Below, one piece after another: positions 7,724 through 21,373 of a stretch of 64,000 bases of DNA. The notes under the pieces were generated by a model, which saw only the letters and a program-made list of their open reading frames with translations, was not told where the DNA came from and ran no database searches. The stretch is from NCBI RefSeq assembly GCF_030378205.1, contig NZ_CP127385.1, positions 6,240,001-6,304,000 of the forward strand, written 5' to 3'. This DNA is from Bradyrhizobium sp. NP1 (lineage in GTDB: Bacteria; Pseudomonadota; Alphaproteobacteria; Rhizobiales; Xanthobacteraceae). The translations under genes were made by a program, and so were the position numbers. Every line of letters begins with the position of its first letter. Within the stretch, counting starts at the first letter, position 1.

Positions 7724-9007
7724 ATGCACGGCAGGGTAGGCAAGCCGCCCTCGGCGGCGACCGCCGAGAGCAGCGTCGCGAAATCGCGCGTCATGCTCTT
7801 GATGCTGGTCGCCATGACCGGCGTCGCGCCGATCTCGCTCTACATGCTGGTTCCCGCGCTGCCGATGCTGGCGACGACGTTCGGGCAAGGCATCTCGGTC
7901 GCGCAGATGACGGTGTCGCTCTACATGGTCGGCATCGCCTGCTCGCAGCTCCTGATGGGCCCGCTGTCGGACCGCTTCGGCCGCCGCCCGGTGCTGCTCT
8001 TCGGGCTCGGCCTGATGGTCGCGGCCAGCATCGGCTGCGTCTTTGCCGAAACCCTGCCGCAGCTGATCGCGGCGCGCTTCTTCCAGGCGCTGGGCGGGGC
8101 GACCGGCATGGTGGTGAGCCGCGCCATTATCCGCGATCTCTACGACCGCGACCGCATCGGCTCGATGATCAGCCTCGTCGTCGCTGTCATGATGATCGCG
8201 CAGATGCTGAGCCCCTTGACCGGCGGCCTGATCGAGACCGCGTTCGGCTGGCGCGCGATCTTCTATCTGATCACGGCGGCATCGCTGTCGGTTTCCGTGC
8301 TGATCGCGCTGGCGCTGCCGGAGACGCGTCGTGTTCGCCTGGAGGGCGGCGGCTTCCGCGGCGATGTCGGCAAGCTTTTCAGGAGCCGTGCCTTCCTCGG
8401 CTACATGCTGTGCCAGGTGCTGGCCTCGCAGATCATCTTCGCCTTCGCCGGCGGCGGCCCTTATATCGTGGTCAACCAGATGGGCCGCACCAGCGCCGAA
8501 TACGGCGCCTGGTTCGCCACCACGGGCTTCGCCTATCTGGTGGGCAACCTGTTTTGCGTGCGCTTCGCGCCACGGCATTCGCTGGAGAAGCTGATCTGGT
8601 TCGGGCTTGCGCTGCAACTGACCGGCAGCCTGTTGAACCTGATCTGGAGCATGACAGGGGCGAACCAGGCGCCGCTCTGGCTGTTCGGCACCCAGATGAT
8701 CGTGATGGTCGCCAACGCGTTCGTGATGGCCAATTCGGTGGCCGGTGCGATCAGCATCCGTCCCGAAGCCGCCGGCACCGCCTCGGGCGCGATGGGGTTC
8801 CTGCAGCAGGGCGTCGGCGCGCTGGTGTCGCAGTTCGGCGCTTATCTCGGCGGCCACTTCGCGACCACCTTGCCGCTCACGGCAGCGATTTTCGTGCTCT
8901 CGCTCGCCTGCGCCTCCAGCATGGCCTTGCTGGTGCCGCGACGCACCGTCGTGGTCAGCGCGGAGCTGATGGAGCAGGCGGAAGAGGAAGAGACGAGGAT
9001 GCTGTGA
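7724..9007 (+). CDS. Bcr/CflA family MFS multidrug exporter
   Basis: A 427-residue major facilitator with about 12 membrane segments. The first pair carries the Bcr/CflA-type ISLYMLVPALPMLA and, after it, the MFS motif A loop GPLSDRFGRRPVLL (about residues 79-92). The motif-C-like helix IAQMLSPLTGGLIETAFGWR follows. Such proteins use the proton gradient to expel drugs such as bicyclomycin, chloramphenicol or florfenicol; the substrate here is unknown. No ribosome site stands out before 7724, and the cytoplasmic N-terminus (about 20 residues before the first helix) is of normal length. It is convergent with ligA, with a repeat between the two stops. Confidence 0.9.
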   Translation: MHGRVGKPPSAATAESSVAKSRVMLLMLVAMTGVAPISLYMLVPALPMLATTFGQGISVAQMTVSLYMVGIACSQLLMGPLSDRFGRRPVLLFGLGLMVAASIGCVFAETLPQLIAARFFQALGGATGMVVSRAIIRDLYDRDRIGSMISLVVAVMMIAQMLSPLTGGLIETAFGWRAIFYLITAASLSVSVLIALALPETRRVRLEGGGFRGDVGKLFRSRAFLGYMLCQVLASQIIFAFAGGGPYIVVNQMGRTSAEYGAWFATTGFAYLVGNLFCVRFAPRHSLEKLIWFGLALQLTGSLLNLIWSMTGANQAPLWLFGTQMIVMVANAFVMANSVAGAISIRPEAAGTASGAMGFLQQGVGALVSQFGAYLGGHFATTLPLTAAIFVLSLACASSMALLVPRRTVVVSAELMEQAEEEETRML

Positions 9008-9017
9008 GGGTTCTTCA

Positions 9018-9188
9018 CCTCTCCCCGCATTGCGGGGAGAGGTCGGAGTCGGAGCGCCAGCGACGACTCCGGGTGAGGGGCGAGGCACACCGGCAGACGC
9101 AAAGGGCAGCCTTCTCTGACTCGAAGTTCTGGCAAGCACTGTGCCACGCCCCTCACCCCAACCCTCTCCCCGCATTGCGGGGAGAGGG
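9018..9188. repeat. Paired CTCTCCCCGC hairpins with outer inverted arms
   Basis: Two copies of the hairpin CCTCTCCCCGCA/TTGCGGGGAGAGG (9018-9042 and 9162-9188) stand 144 bp apart. Between them TGAGGGGCG (9074-9082) pairs with CGCCCCTCA (9147-9155). The unit fills the gap between the convergent exporter and ligA genes and could end transcription from both sides, but no T-runs are present. It is a common type of interspersed repeat in this group of bacteria, as I recall. Confidence 0.7.
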
Positions 9189-9200
9189 AGTGCATCACCC

Positions 9201-13119
<3,919 letters not shown>

Positions 13120-13294
13120 GAGAGACAAGCCCCACCAGTGTGGCGGATCAGAAGCGCGCTTCGTCTCCGCCGCCATTCTTCCAAGAGAACTTCGGGATCA
13201 AAATCGCACCGGACCGTGAAGACCGCCAGTGCCGTCGGATCGAAGCTCGCTTGCGCGGATGCAGCGAGACCGCACGAAGCCGGGATCCGGAAGA

Positions 13295-14176
13295 CTAGCC
13301 CAGGCCGATCTTCTTGAAGGCCTTGCTCATCCAGGAGCCCTGATTCTCGCTCGGCTCGACGCCGCCGGATTTTACAAGATTATAGGCGTCCTTGTACCAG
13401 CGGCTGTCGGGAAAATTGTGCCCGAGCACGGCGGCCGCGGTCTGCGCCTCGCCGACGATGCCGATCGCCAGATAGGCCTCGGTGAGGCGGAACAGCGCCT
13501 CCTCGACATGGCGCGTGGTCTGGTACTGCGTCACCACCGTCTTGAAACGGTTGATGGCGGCGGTGTAGTCGCGCTTGCCCATGTAGTAGCGGCCGACCGT
13601 CATCTCGCGGCCGGCGAGCTGGTCGCGCGCGCCTTCGAGCTTGGCCTTGGCGCTGATGGCATATTCCGAGGTCGGATATTTGCGGACCACTTCCTCGAGC
13701 GCCGCGATCGCCTTCTCGGTGCGGCCCTGGTCGCGGGTGACGTCGGGAATCTGGTCGTAATGCGAGGCCGCGATCAAATACTGCGCATAGGCCGCGTCGG
13801 GACTGCCGGGATGCAGCGTCACGTAACGGCTGGCGGCGCCGATGCAGCTGTCATAGTCGCCGGACTGATAGAAGGAATAGGCCGACATCAAAAGCGATTT
13901 GCGCGCCCAGTCCGAGTAGGGATGCTGGCGGTCGACTTCCTCGAATTTCTTCGACGCCGCCTTCGCATCCTTGCGCTCGTTCATCAGGTACAAGCCCTCA
14001 TTGTAGAGCTTGTCCGCGGGCTCATCGACGAAGGTGTCGTCCTTCGCCATGAACTTGTCCCACAGCGCGCCGGTGCCGCAGCCGCCAAGTGGCAGCGCCA
14101 GCAGAACGAGAGCCCCGGCGAGCCGCAGCCCTGCCGATGCCCTGCGCGATTCACGCATCCTACGCTGTGCCGACAT
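13295..14176 (-). CDS. bamD: Outer membrane protein assembly factor BamD
   Basis: BamD is the lipoprotein of the BAM complex that folds beta-barrel proteins into the outer membrane. The 293-residue protein has a signal peptide with lipobox LPLGGC (acylated Cys33) and then five TPR-like helical repeats, including KKFEEVDRQHPYSDWARKS and the repeats around YKDAYNLVKSG. Length and sequence fit alphaproteobacterial BamD (also called ComL or YfiO). It is read after lpxC on the same strand, with 272 bases between them that contain no gene, and ahead of recN. Confidence 0.96.
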   Translation of the reverse strand: MSAQRRMRESRRASAGLRLAGALVLLALPLGGCGTGALWDKFMAKDDTFVDEPADKLYNEGLYLMNERKDAKAASKKFEEVDRQHPYSDWARKSLLMSAYSFYQSGDYDSCIGAASRYVTLHPGSPDAAYAQYLIAASHYDQIPDVTRDQGRTEKAIAALEEVVRKYPTSEYAISAKAKLEGARDQLAGREMTVGRYYMGKRDYTAAINRFKTVVTQYQTTRHVEEALFRLTEAYLAIGIVGEAQTAAAVLGHNFPDSRWYKDAYNLVKSGGVEPSENQGSWMSKAFKKIGLG

Positions 14177-14448
14177 GCTTTAAGACCTGAGCCCCGCGAT
14201 GCGGTACCTGCCGCGCGCCACGAACGAGTTCATGGACGCAAATGTTGCCCTGCCTGTGGCGCCCGCTTTGCAACCACGGCCTCTGTAACCGAAAAACGAC
14301 CGTTAACCAACCGCATAGGCAGGCATTCCGCCCGGATTAAGGCGTTCCTGTGGAAGCCGGCGTCAATCATGGTTACTACGGAAAGGCTCAGGCGACGCCG
14401 CTGCGCCGCCCGCGCAAGACAAGCGCCCTGCAGGGCGCCCGGACGGTA

Positions 14449-15411
14449 TCAGGAGACGTCGGGACCGTAGGCCGGAGCGACCATACCGCCCACAATGCCA
14501 TGGCCGGCTTCGGCGGGCGCGCGCGAACGGCGTGCCGCTTCGCTGGATTCCACGACGCGCCAGGCGGTGCGGTCGGCGAGCAGCGCGATCAGCACGGCAT
14601 GGTTGAGCTTGTGGCCGCCGCGGTAGGAGCGGTAGGCACCGAGCAGCGGCAGTCCGGCGAGCGCAAGGTCGCCGATGGCGTCGAGCACCTTGTGGCGGGC
14701 GCACTCGTCGGCAAAGCGCAGGCCTTCGCTGTTGAGCAGGCGGGTTTCGTCGAACACCACCGAATTCTCGAACGAGGCGCCGCGCGCAAAGCCGGCGCTC
14801 CAGAGCTTCGCCACGTCGCTCATGCAGCCGAAGGTGCGGGCGCGGGAAACCTCGCGACGGAAGCCCTCCGGGCTGAGCTCGAGGGCGTATTTCTGGCGGC
14901 CGATGACGGGGTTGGCGAAATCGATCTCGACCTCGGCGCGGAACCCGGCCGCATGCGGGCGCAGCTCGCCGAAGCAGTCGCCCATCGCGACCTGCACCGG
15001 CTTCAGCACCTGGATGAAGCGGCGCATCGCCTGCTGGGTCACGATCCCGGCCTGATCGATGGCGGCGACAAAGGCCGCGGCGCTGCCGTCCATGATCGGC
15101 ACTTCGGGGCCGTCGATTTCGATGGTGGCGTTGTCGACGCCCATGCCGCGCAGCGCGGCCAGCACGTGTTCCGCGGTGGAAACCAGCGCGCCCTCGCCGT
15201 CTCCCAATACCGTCGCCAATTCGGTTGCGATCACCGATTCGGCGGTGGCGGGAACCTCGCGGTCGGCGCCCTCAAGTCCGGTGCGGATAAAAATAAAACC
15301 TGCATCGATAGGAGCAGGTCCGATGGTCAGATTGACCGGTAACCCGGAATGAACGCCGACACCATAGACGGTGGCTTGCGACCGAAGCGTTGTCTGCCGG
15401 CTAAATTTCAT
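14449..15411 (-). CDS. lpxC: UDP-3-O-acyl-N-acetylglucosamine deacetylase
   Basis: LpxC is the zinc hydrolase that commits UDP-sugar to lipid A synthesis. The 320-residue protein starts MKFSRQTTLRSQATVYGVGV. The zinc ligands are His82 in STAEHVLAAL and the His and Asp of ARHKVLDAIGDLAL near residue 240. The block DGPEVPIMDGSAAAFV is typical. It follows ftsZ as in many proteobacteria, but the ftsZ terminator and a 352-base AT-rich gap mean that it very likely has its own promoter. A 16-base palindrome GCGCCCTGCAGGGCGC lies 6-21 bases past the stop, without a T-run. Confidence 0.97.
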   Translation of the reverse strand: MKFSRQTTLRSQATVYGVGVHSGLPVNLTIGPAPIDAGFIFIRTGLEGADREVPATAESVIATELATVLGDGEGALVSTAEHVLAALRGMGVDNATIEIDGPEVPIMDGSAAAFVAAIDQAGIVTQQAMRRFIQVLKPVQVAMGDCFGELRPHAAGFRAEVEIDFANPVIGRQKYALELSPEGFRREVSRARTFGCMSDVAKLWSAGFARGASFENSVVFDETRLLNSEGLRFADECARHKVLDAIGDLALAGLPLLGAYRSYRGGHKLNHAVLIALLADRTAWRVVESSEAARRSRAPAEAGHGIVGGMVAPAYGPDVS

Positions 15412-15696
15412 CGAAGACCGCCCACTTACGACTTTACCCAGAGACTTACCGACTCAAACGCGAGCGCCGATTCGAACTCTAAGCTTCCCCAAGTCGGGGC
15501 CGACCATATCACCGCCCTAAAGAGCGCCAACTCACGCTTTTTTACGGATTGTTACCCCATCTCTGCCGCATTGGTGCCCAAGCTTGACCAAATTGCGGCT
15601 CGTCCACAGCTGGTCCGGGCCCAGCGACGCTGCCCTAAAACAATTAATTAATAATTTAAAATCAGTAACTTGCGGACGCAGTCGACAAGCCTGCCG
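15412..15696 (-). promoter_or_regulatory. AT-rich gap upstream of lpxC, probable promoter region
   Basis: This stretch between the ftsZ terminator and the lpxC start has no convincing reading frame. It is unusually AT-rich for the window, with AATTAATTAATAATTTAAAA at about 15640-15660. On the minus strand TTGGCG near 15537 is followed about 16 bases later by TATGGT, a possible sigma-70 site. The promoter assignment is inference from position and composition. Confidence 0.4.
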
Positions 15697-15741
15697 GTAA
15701 AAGAGAACGGGTCCCGGCTGGCATCAGCCGGGACCCGTTCC
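15697..15741 (-). terminator. Rho-independent terminator of ftsZ
   Basis: A long perfect stem, GAACGGGTCCCGGCTG on one side and CAGCCGGGACCCGTTC on the other, around a GCAT loop. On the minus strand CTCTTTTA follows. It begins 23 bases past the ftsZ stop and marks the end of the division cluster transcript. Confidence 0.9.
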
Positions 15742-15763
15742 AACGTCCGGATTGTAACAAACT

Positions 15764-17569
15764 TCAGGTTGCCTGCCGGCGCAGGAAGGCGGGGATATCA
15801 AGATGGTCGTCGCCCTGTGGCGCCGGCGCAACAGGCGCCGGACGGCCGTGGACATCCAGACCCTGCGGCGCGGGCCGTTTTGCATACTCTGATACCGGCT
15901 CGTGGTGCGCAACCTGCTCGGAAACAGTGCGGCGAATCGGCTTGCGCTCGGGCAGCGGCGGCATCGCGGGCCCGGCGGAGCGGGCCGCGATCGGCGGCTC
16001 GCTCTCCTCGTCGCGCCGGCCGAGGCCGACATTGGCGAGCCGCTGCAGCAGCGACAACCGGTTCTTTTGCGGGTGCTCCTCCTCGGCCTCGCCGCGGGCG
16101 TGGCGAATCTCGGCCTGGGCCGGCATCGGCAGTTCCTCGAACTTCGGCATCCGCGGGGTGCGGGTCGGCGGCCGCTCGGCAGCCTGCGGAATGAAGGTGT
16201 CAGGCGTCATCGGCTCCTCGGACGCGGCGGCTGCGGCCTTGGGCTCGGGGAACAGCGAGGGCTTCTGCGCGATCGGACGCACCATGACGTCGCCATAGGA
16301 GGCCGGCTGGACCGGCGCGTGCGCGGGCTGCTGGGCCGGGGTTTCCGGAGCGACCGCGGCCGCGATCGCTGCAAGCGCTGCGCGCTCGACATTGTGCCCT
16401 TGATGCGCCTGATGCTGTCCCTGGCGCGGCGCGGGCGCGGCGGCGGGGGCCGGCGCCTGCGTCTCCAGCTTCTGGGCGCGCTCGGCGAGGCGCTGGTTAT
16501 CGGCGCGGAGGCGAGCCGTGAGATCGGCGAGCCGGTTTTCCGTCGTGCCGGGCGCCGCCACGGGGGCCGCGGGCGACTGAGCCGGCGGACGCGAGGAGAA
16601 CTGCGCCTGCTCGATGCCGGTGGCAACCACGGAGACGCGAATGATGCCGTCGAGGCCCTCGTCGAAGGTCGCGCCGACGATGATGTTGGCGTCCTGGTCG
16701 ACTTCCTCGCGGATGCGGGTCGCGGCCTCGTCGACCTCGAACAGCGTGAGGTCCTTGCCGCCCGTGATCGAGATCAGGAGGCCCTTGGCGCCCTTCATCG
16801 AGGAATCGTCGATCAGCGGGTTGGCGATCGCAGCTTCCGCCGCGGTCAGCGCGCGCTTGTCGCCGGAGGCCTCGCCGGTGCCCATCATCGCCTTGCCCAT
16901 TTCCCTCATCACCGCCCTCACGTCGGCGAAGTCGAGGTTGATCAGGCCTTCCTTGACCATCAGGTCGGTGATGCAGGCGACACCGGAATAGAGCACCTGG
17001 TCGGCCATCGCGAAGGCATCGGCGAAGGTGGTCTTCTCGTTGGCGACCCGGAACAGGTTCTGGTTCGGGATGATCAGGAGCGTATCGACGACCTTGTGCA
17101 GCTCGGCGATGCCGGCTTCCGCCGTCCGCATGCGGCGCGCCCCTTCGAAATGGAACGGCTTGGTCACCACGCCGACGGTGAGGATGCCCATCTCGCGCGC
17201 GCTCTTGGCGATGACGGGGGCCGCGCCCGTGCCGGTGCCGCCGCCCATGCCGGCGGTGACGAACACCATGTTGGCGCCGGTGAGATGGTCACGGATCTCG
17301 TCGATCACCTCCTGCGCCGCCGCCGCGCCGACATCCGGCTGCGAGCCGGCGCCGAGCCCCTGCGTCACCTGCGTGCCCATCTGGATGATGCGCTGCGACT
17401 TCGACATCGTCAGCGCCTGCGCATCGGTGTTGGCGACGACGAAGTCGACGCCCTGCAGACCGGCGGTGATCATGTTGTTGACCGCGTTGCCGCCGGCGCC
17501 GCCGACGCCGAACACGGTGATCCGGGGCTTCAGCTCGTGAATGTCAGGAGGAGTAATAGTGAGTGCCAT
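15764..17569 (-). CDS. ftsZ: Cell division protein FtsZ (long-linker form)
   Basis: FtsZ is the tubulin-like GTPase that forms the division ring. The start at 17569 gives [20 protein letters not shown] and 601 residues; the frame is open further upstream but that part has no FtsZ similarity. The GTP-binding signature GGGTGTG is at 109-115, and the T7 loop region and beta-sheet domain end near residue 320. A long Ala/Pro/Gln-rich linker of about 260 residues follows, then the conserved tail LDIPAFLRR that binds FtsA and other partners. E. coli FtsZ has 383 residues, so the extra length is nearly all linker. It stands 82 bases behind ftsA; the gap contains a CCGCGGCCGCGG palindrome. Confidence 0.98.
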   Translation of the reverse strand: MALTITPPDIHELKPRITVFGVGGAGGNAVNNMITAGLQGVDFVVANTDAQALTMSKSQRIIQMGTQVTQGLGAGSQPDVGAAAAQEVIDEIRDHLTGANMVFVTAGMGGGTGTGAAPVIAKSAREMGILTVGVVTKPFHFEGARRMRTAEAGIAELHKVVDTLLIIPNQNLFRVANEKTTFADAFAMADQVLYSGVACITDLMVKEGLINLDFADVRAVMREMGKAMMGTGEASGDKRALTAAEAAIANPLIDDSSMKGAKGLLISITGGKDLTLFEVDEAATRIREEVDQDANIIVGATFDEGLDGIIRVSVVATGIEQAQFSSRPPAQSPAAPVAAPGTTENRLADLTARLRADNQRLAERAQKLETQAPAPAAAPAPRQGQHQAHQGHNVERAALAAIAAAVAPETPAQQPAHAPVQPASYGDVMVRPIAQKPSLFPEPKAAAAASEEPMTPDTFIPQAAERPPTRTPRMPKFEELPMPAQAEIRHARGEAEEEHPQKNRLSLLQRLANVGLGRRDEESEPPIAARSAGPAMPPLPERKPIRRTVSEQVAHHEPVSEYAKRPAPQGLDVHGRPAPVAPAPQGDDHLDIPAFLRRQAT

Positions 17570-17651
17570 GGTTGCCTCTCGGATTACGCGCGCGTTGGTT
17601 CTCCCGCGGCCGCGGGATTTGGTGAGTGTCGATAGTTGCGGAAATGAATCA

Positions 17652-18971
17652 TCAGAAGCCCTCGCGCAGCCATCGTCCGACCTTGCCGAAATAGCCGTCA
17701 GTCCCTGTCTTGAGCTGCCGCGTATGCCGCGGTTCGACATGTTCGAGATGGGCGTATTGCGGATAGACCAGAAGCCCCGTGGGCACCGCGAAGGAGGCGC
17801 TCTTGGCCTCGTTGGGCAGGCGGCCGAAGCCGAGCGGCCGGCCGACCCGCACCGGGCGGTTGAGGATCTGGGTGGCAAGCTCGACCATGCCGGTGAGCTG
17901 CGAAGCACCGCCGCTCAGGACAACCCGCGCCTTCGGCTCCGCCGCAAAGGGAGAATCCGCAAGCCGGTCCCGGACCATCTCAAAAATCTCCTCGGCACGC
18001 TGTCGGACGATGTTTCCGATCGTGGCGCGGGATACGATCTGGGGAACATCCTGTTCGTCGCCGGCAGTCGGCACGGACATCAACTCACGCGCGTCGGACC
18101 CGCCGGTCAGCACCGTGCCATATAACGTCTTGATTCGCTCGGCATCCGCAATGCAGGCGGAGAGTCCCCGCGCCAGGTCCATGGTGATGTGGTGGCCGCC
18201 GACGGCGAAGCCGGAGCAATGGACGAACCGGCCGCCGGAATAGATCGCAATCGTCGTGGAGCCCGCGCCCATCTCGATCACGGCCGCGCCCAGGTCGGCC
18301 TCGTCGTCGGTCAGGATCGACAATCCGGCCACATAGGGGCTCGCCGCCATGGCCTCGACGTTGAGGTGGCAGCGCTCGACCACCAGCATCAGGTTGCGGG
18401 CGACGGTGGCGTCCGCGGTGACGACGTGCATGTCGACGCCGAACTGCCGCGCCACCATGCCGCGGGGGTCGCGGATGCCCTTGACCCCGTCGAGCGCATA
18501 ACCGACCGGCAGCGCATGCAGCACGGTGCGCCCCTCCCCGGTGGCGTGGCGCATCCCGGTCGAGATGACGCGTCCGACATCGGCCGCCGTCACGGCGCCG
18601 CCACGAATGTCGGCCGAGGCCTCGATCAACTGGCCCTGCAGCCTGCCGCCGGAGACCGACAGCAGGACGGATTCGACCCGGACCTTGGCCATGCGCTCGG
18701 CGAGTGAGACCGCCTGCCGCACCGCCTGCTCGCATTCGGCGAGGTCGATCACCGCGCCCGCCTTGACCCCGCGCGACTGGATCTGGCTGTAGCCGATCAG
18801 CTCGACGGCGTGGGTGCGGCCGCCCAGCGCCTCGCTCGGCGGACACGGCTTCAGCCGCGCAATCATGCAGGCGATCTTGCTGGTGCCGATGTCGAGCGAG
18901 GCGACCATCGTGACGCGCTTCTGCGGCGTGGTGCGGATCTTCGGGGTCTGGCTGCGATCGAGGCCGGTCAT
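17652..18971 (-). CDS. ftsA: Cell division protein FtsA
   Basis: FtsA is the actin-like protein that ties FtsZ filaments to the inner membrane and recruits later divisome proteins. The 439-residue protein has the ATPase phosphate loop [18 protein letters not shown], the 1C/SHS2 region around [16 protein letters not shown], the second phosphate motif [17 protein letters not shown], and the adenosine motif [13 protein letters not shown]. It ends in the amphipathic membrane-targeting helix [11 protein letters not shown]. The start overlaps the ftsQ stop by 4 bases (ATGA), a sign of coupled translation. Confidence 0.97.
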   Translation of the reverse strand: MTGLDRSQTPKIRTTPQKRVTMVASLDIGTSKIACMIARLKPCPPSEALGGRTHAVELIGYSQIQSRGVKAGAVIDLAECEQAVRQAVSLAERMAKVRVESVLLSVSGGRLQGQLIEASADIRGGAVTAADVGRVISTGMRHATGEGRTVLHALPVGYALDGVKGIRDPRGMVARQFGVDMHVVTADATVARNLMLVVERCHLNVEAMAASPYVAGLSILTDDEADLGAAVIEMGAGSTTIAIYSGGRFVHCSGFAVGGHHITMDLARGLSACIADAERIKTLYGTVLTGGSDARELMSVPTAGDEQDVPQIVSRATIGNIVRQRAEEIFEMVRDRLADSPFAAEPKARVVLSGGASQLTGMVELATQILNRPVRVGRPLGFGRLPNEAKSASFAVPTGLLVYPQYAHLEHVEPRHTRQLKTGTDGYFGKVGRWLREGF

Positions 18972-19954
18972 GCTTCACCAGCCTTCTTCTTGGGCTTCTT
19001 GTCCTTGAACAGATCTTCGCGCGCTTTCGCGGCGTCGTCGGAGAGCTGCACGGTCAGCCGGTCCGGCAGGCGCATGTCGATCGCGACGATGTCGCGCGAG
19101 AACAGCTTGTCCTCCTTGTCGAGCCGGCTCAGTTCGGCGAGCGCGTTGCCGACGTCGTTCTCCGGCAGGCGGACGTCGAGGCCGTCCTTGAGGCGCAGGT
19201 TCCAGCGCCGCTCGCCGACGAGGATCGCAGCCCTGGTGACCGACTTGACCTGCGGATAGCGCGAAAGCAGCGCCAGGAAATCCTTTGCTCGGGTTCCGGC
19301 GCCGTTGCCGACCACGAGCGGCAGCGAAACGAAGCGCTGCGACAGATAGGGCTCGAGCACCGCGCCGTCCTCGGCGATGACGGAGAGCTTGCCGTCGCAC
19401 TGCCAGAGCGCGAACGCGGTGCGCTCGACGATGTCGATCTGGAGCTGGCCGGGATAGAATTTCAGCACCGTGGCGTCGGCGATCCAGGGGTTGGACTTGA
19501 GCCGGTCGCGCACGGCAATGGCATCGAGGAACAGCAGCGAGGAGCGGCCGGTGACGCCGCCGACCGCGAGCACCTCGTCCTGGCTCAACTGCCGGCGGCC
19601 GTTGATGGCGACCGAGGTGATGCGGAAGCCCGCGGAATTCGCCAGCGCGTTGCGCGTGTCGCTGAGCGCCGCGGTGAACGCATCGAGGTGACCGCCCTTG
19701 ACCACGCCGAGGCCGGCGCTGCCGAGCAGGATCAGGACGGTCGCGGCAATGCCGCCGCGCCGTGGCACATAACGTTCGATCAGCGCAATGAGGCGGTTGG
19801 GCGGCGCGCGATCAAGCGGCGTTGCGGCGCGCCTCCTGCGCTGCCGGCCCATGCGCTCGCGCAACAGCACGACCGCGCCAATGGCGGCCGCCTTCAGGTC
19901 AGCTTTCGGCGCCTGCGATCTTTCGGATCGGGTGAGGCGTCCTGCTCCATCCAT
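18968..19954 (-). CDS. ftsQ: Cell division protein FtsQ
   Basis: FtsQ is the bitopic scaffold that links FtsA/FtsZ to FtsL, FtsB, FtsW and FtsI. The 328-residue protein has a basic cytoplasmic N-terminus, one membrane helix around residues 69-90 (GIAATVLILLGSAGLGVVKG), a POTRA domain (FRITSVAINGRRQLSQDEVL) and the FtsQ beta domain containing DLLKRYPQ-like and WNLRLKDGLDVRLPE segments. The C-terminus is Lys-rich. It overlaps ftsA by 4 bases. The 303-base gap to ddl upstream is unusual inside this cluster and may carry a separate promoter for ftsQAZ. Confidence 0.95.
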   Translation of the reverse strand: MDGAGRLTRSERSQAPKADLKAAAIGAVVLLRERMGRQRRRRAATPLDRAPPNRLIALIERYVPRRGGIAATVLILLGSAGLGVVKGGHLDAFTAALSDTRNALANSAGFRITSVAINGRRQLSQDEVLAVGGVTGRSSLLFLDAIAVRDRLKSNPWIADATVLKFYPGQLQIDIVERTAFALWQCDGKLSVIAEDGAVLEPYLSQRFVSLPLVVGNGAGTRAKDFLALLSRYPQVKSVTRAAILVGERRWNLRLKDGLDVRLPENDVGNALAELSRLDKEDKLFSRDIVAIDMRLPDRLTVQLSDDAAKAREDLFKDKKPKKKAGEA

Positions 19955-20257
19955 TGCACGAACTCGTCACAGGTTGTCCGCAACTGCGGCTCGGCCCATG
20001 GGTTGCTCGGCTCACCGGGTCTGGAGGCGAAACTTCCTCGATGCGGTCGTCGAAGCGGAAATCCGCAACAGCTCACGCCCCGGCAGCCAAGCGCCACACG
20101 CGCCGCTGCCGTTAACCTTCTGCCTTCCTGGTAAACAAAAGGTAAAACCGGGACCGCAACGGCGCTTTTTGCCCCGTCCTGTGAGGGGTTTGCCGCAGAA
20201 TATTAACAATTCTACAAATTCCGGGTCCGAGCCGGCGAACCGGGTCCCCGGTCGGGA
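19955..20257 (-). promoter_or_regulatory. Gap between ddl and ftsQ, possible ftsQAZ promoter region
   Basis: There is no convincing gene in these 303 bases. On the minus strand TTTACC occurs twice, 5 bases apart, at about 20130-20150, and a GTTAAC word stands at about 20113. A short AT-rich run (AATATTAACAATTCTACAAA) is at about 20197-20217. The two TTTACC words could be a regulator site. This is only a candidate promoter region, based on position in the cluster and on local composition. Confidence 0.3.
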
Positions 20258-21250
20258 TTATTTCCTGATGCGGTGCTGCGCCAGCTCGATCTGGCCCTTC
20301 AGGAAGTCGGCGAATTCGATCCCTTCGACCTTCAGCGCCTTGGGGTAGAGCGAGGCGCGGGTCAGGCCCGGCAAGGTATTGGTTTCCAGATAGATAGTGC
20401 CCTGAGGCGAGACGATGAAATCGCTCCGCGAATAGCCGGCGCAGGACAGCGCATGATGCGCTTTAAGCGCCTGATCCATGATCTCAGCGGTGACCTCGGG
20501 CGCGAATCGGCCGGGACAGATCTCCTGGGTCGATTTGGCGAGATATTTGGCGACGTAATCGAAGCCGCCGTCGGCCGGCACGATCTCGATCGGCGGCAGC
20601 GCGCGCACCGATCCGTCCGCCTGTTCGAGCACGCCGCAGGTGGCCTCGATGCCCGATATGAACGGCTCGATCAGGTATTCTTCCGTCTTGGCGGCGCGGC
20701 GGACGGCGACGAGATCCTGCTTCGCATTGACGAAGATCAGGCCATAGCTCGAGCCGTCGTGCACCGGCTTGGCGATCAGCTTGCCGTATTCGGCGAAGGC
20801 GGCGTCGATCTCTCCCAGCGCGACGCCATTTGGCGCCTTGACGCCCGCGATGGCGGCGAAGCGCTTGGCGGCGACCTTGTCGAAGGCAAGGTGCGATGAC
20901 GCCGAGCCCGAGCCGGTAAACGGGATTCCGCGCGTCTCGCAGGCCGCCTGCAGTTCGCCATTTTCCGCCCGGCCCCCATGCAGGCCGAACACGAACAGGC
21001 GATCGTCGCTCTTCGCCTGATCCAGCGCCAGCTCGATCGTGGTGGCGATGCGACGGCCGCCGGGCCTGAAGGCGAGTTCGAACGGCCGCGCATGCTCGCG
21101 CAGTGTGCTGGCCAGCGTTTCGTGCACGCTGTCATCGGCATCCCAGAACCACAGATCGGCTTCGGGCAAGGCGTCGCACAATGCCTGGGCGCTTGCGACC
21201 GACACCAGCCGCTCCTTGTTCGTGCCGCCGAAAAGAATGGTGATCCGCAT
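20258..21250 (-). CDS. ddl: D-alanine--D-alanine ligase family protein (divergent)
   Basis: An ATP-grasp ligase expected to join two D-alanines for the peptidoglycan stem. The 330-residue protein keeps GIPFTGSG and the downstream Asp-Lys, the EEYLIEPFISGIEATCGVL strand, KYLAKSTQEICPGRF, the SRSDF strand and the metal-binding ETNTLPGLTRASL. It departs from standard Ddl near the N-terminus: GGTNKERLVSV stands for GG-x-SSEREVSL, and HGGRAENGELQ for HGxxGEDGxxQ. Position between murB and ftsQ is where ddlB normally sits, so a cell wall role is likely. Whether it is the main D-Ala-D-Ala ligase or prefers another substrate cannot be settled here. The gene is separated from murB by an inserted palindromic repeat. 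Confidence 0.88.
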   Translation of the reverse strand: MRITILFGGTNKERLVSVASAQALCDALPEADLWFWDADDSVHETLASTLREHARPFELAFRPGGRRIATTIELALDQAKSDDRLFVFGLHGGRAENGELQAACETRGIPFTGSGSASSHLAFDKVAAKRFAAIAGVKAPNGVALGEIDAAFAEYGKLIAKPVHDGSSYGLIFVNAKQDLVAVRRAAKTEEYLIEPFISGIEATCGVLEQADGSVRALPPIEIVPADGGFDYVAKYLAKSTQEICPGRFAPEVTAEIMDQALKAHHALSCAGYSRSDFIVSPQGTIYLETNTLPGLTRASLYPKALKVEGIEFADFLKGQIELAQHRIRK

Positions 21251-21270
21251 CGTTCAAAGCTGCCTTCTTC

Positions 21271-21370
21271 GTCATTCCGGGATGATCCGAAGGATCAGAC
21301 CTCAGGTGCGCTATTGCGCACCGGGGAATCTCGAGATTCCGGATTCGCGCTGCGCGCGCTCCGGAATGAC
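21271..21370. repeat. Multi-hairpin palindromic repeat between murB and ddl
   Basis: Outer arms GTCATTCCGG (21271-21280) and CCGGAATGAC (21361-21370) are perfectly complementary. Inside are GGTGCGC-TATT-GCGCACC (21305-21322) and the 16-base palindrome GGAATCTCGAGATTCC (21325-21340). As RNA it could form a cloverleaf-like fold. It ends 4 bases before the murB stop codon. A degenerate relative is at 23817-23903. Confidence 0.8.
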
Positions 21371-21373
21371 TCT

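Noticed and set aside
14428..14443. Terminator after lpxC (GCGCCCTGCAGGGCGC)
   Set aside because: A perfect palindrome with essentially no loop and no T-run; it cannot form a normal terminator hairpin.
19894..20209. Two short open frames on the minus strand ahead of ftsQ
   Set aside because: They overlap ftsQ or each other, have no ribosome sites and resemble no known protein.
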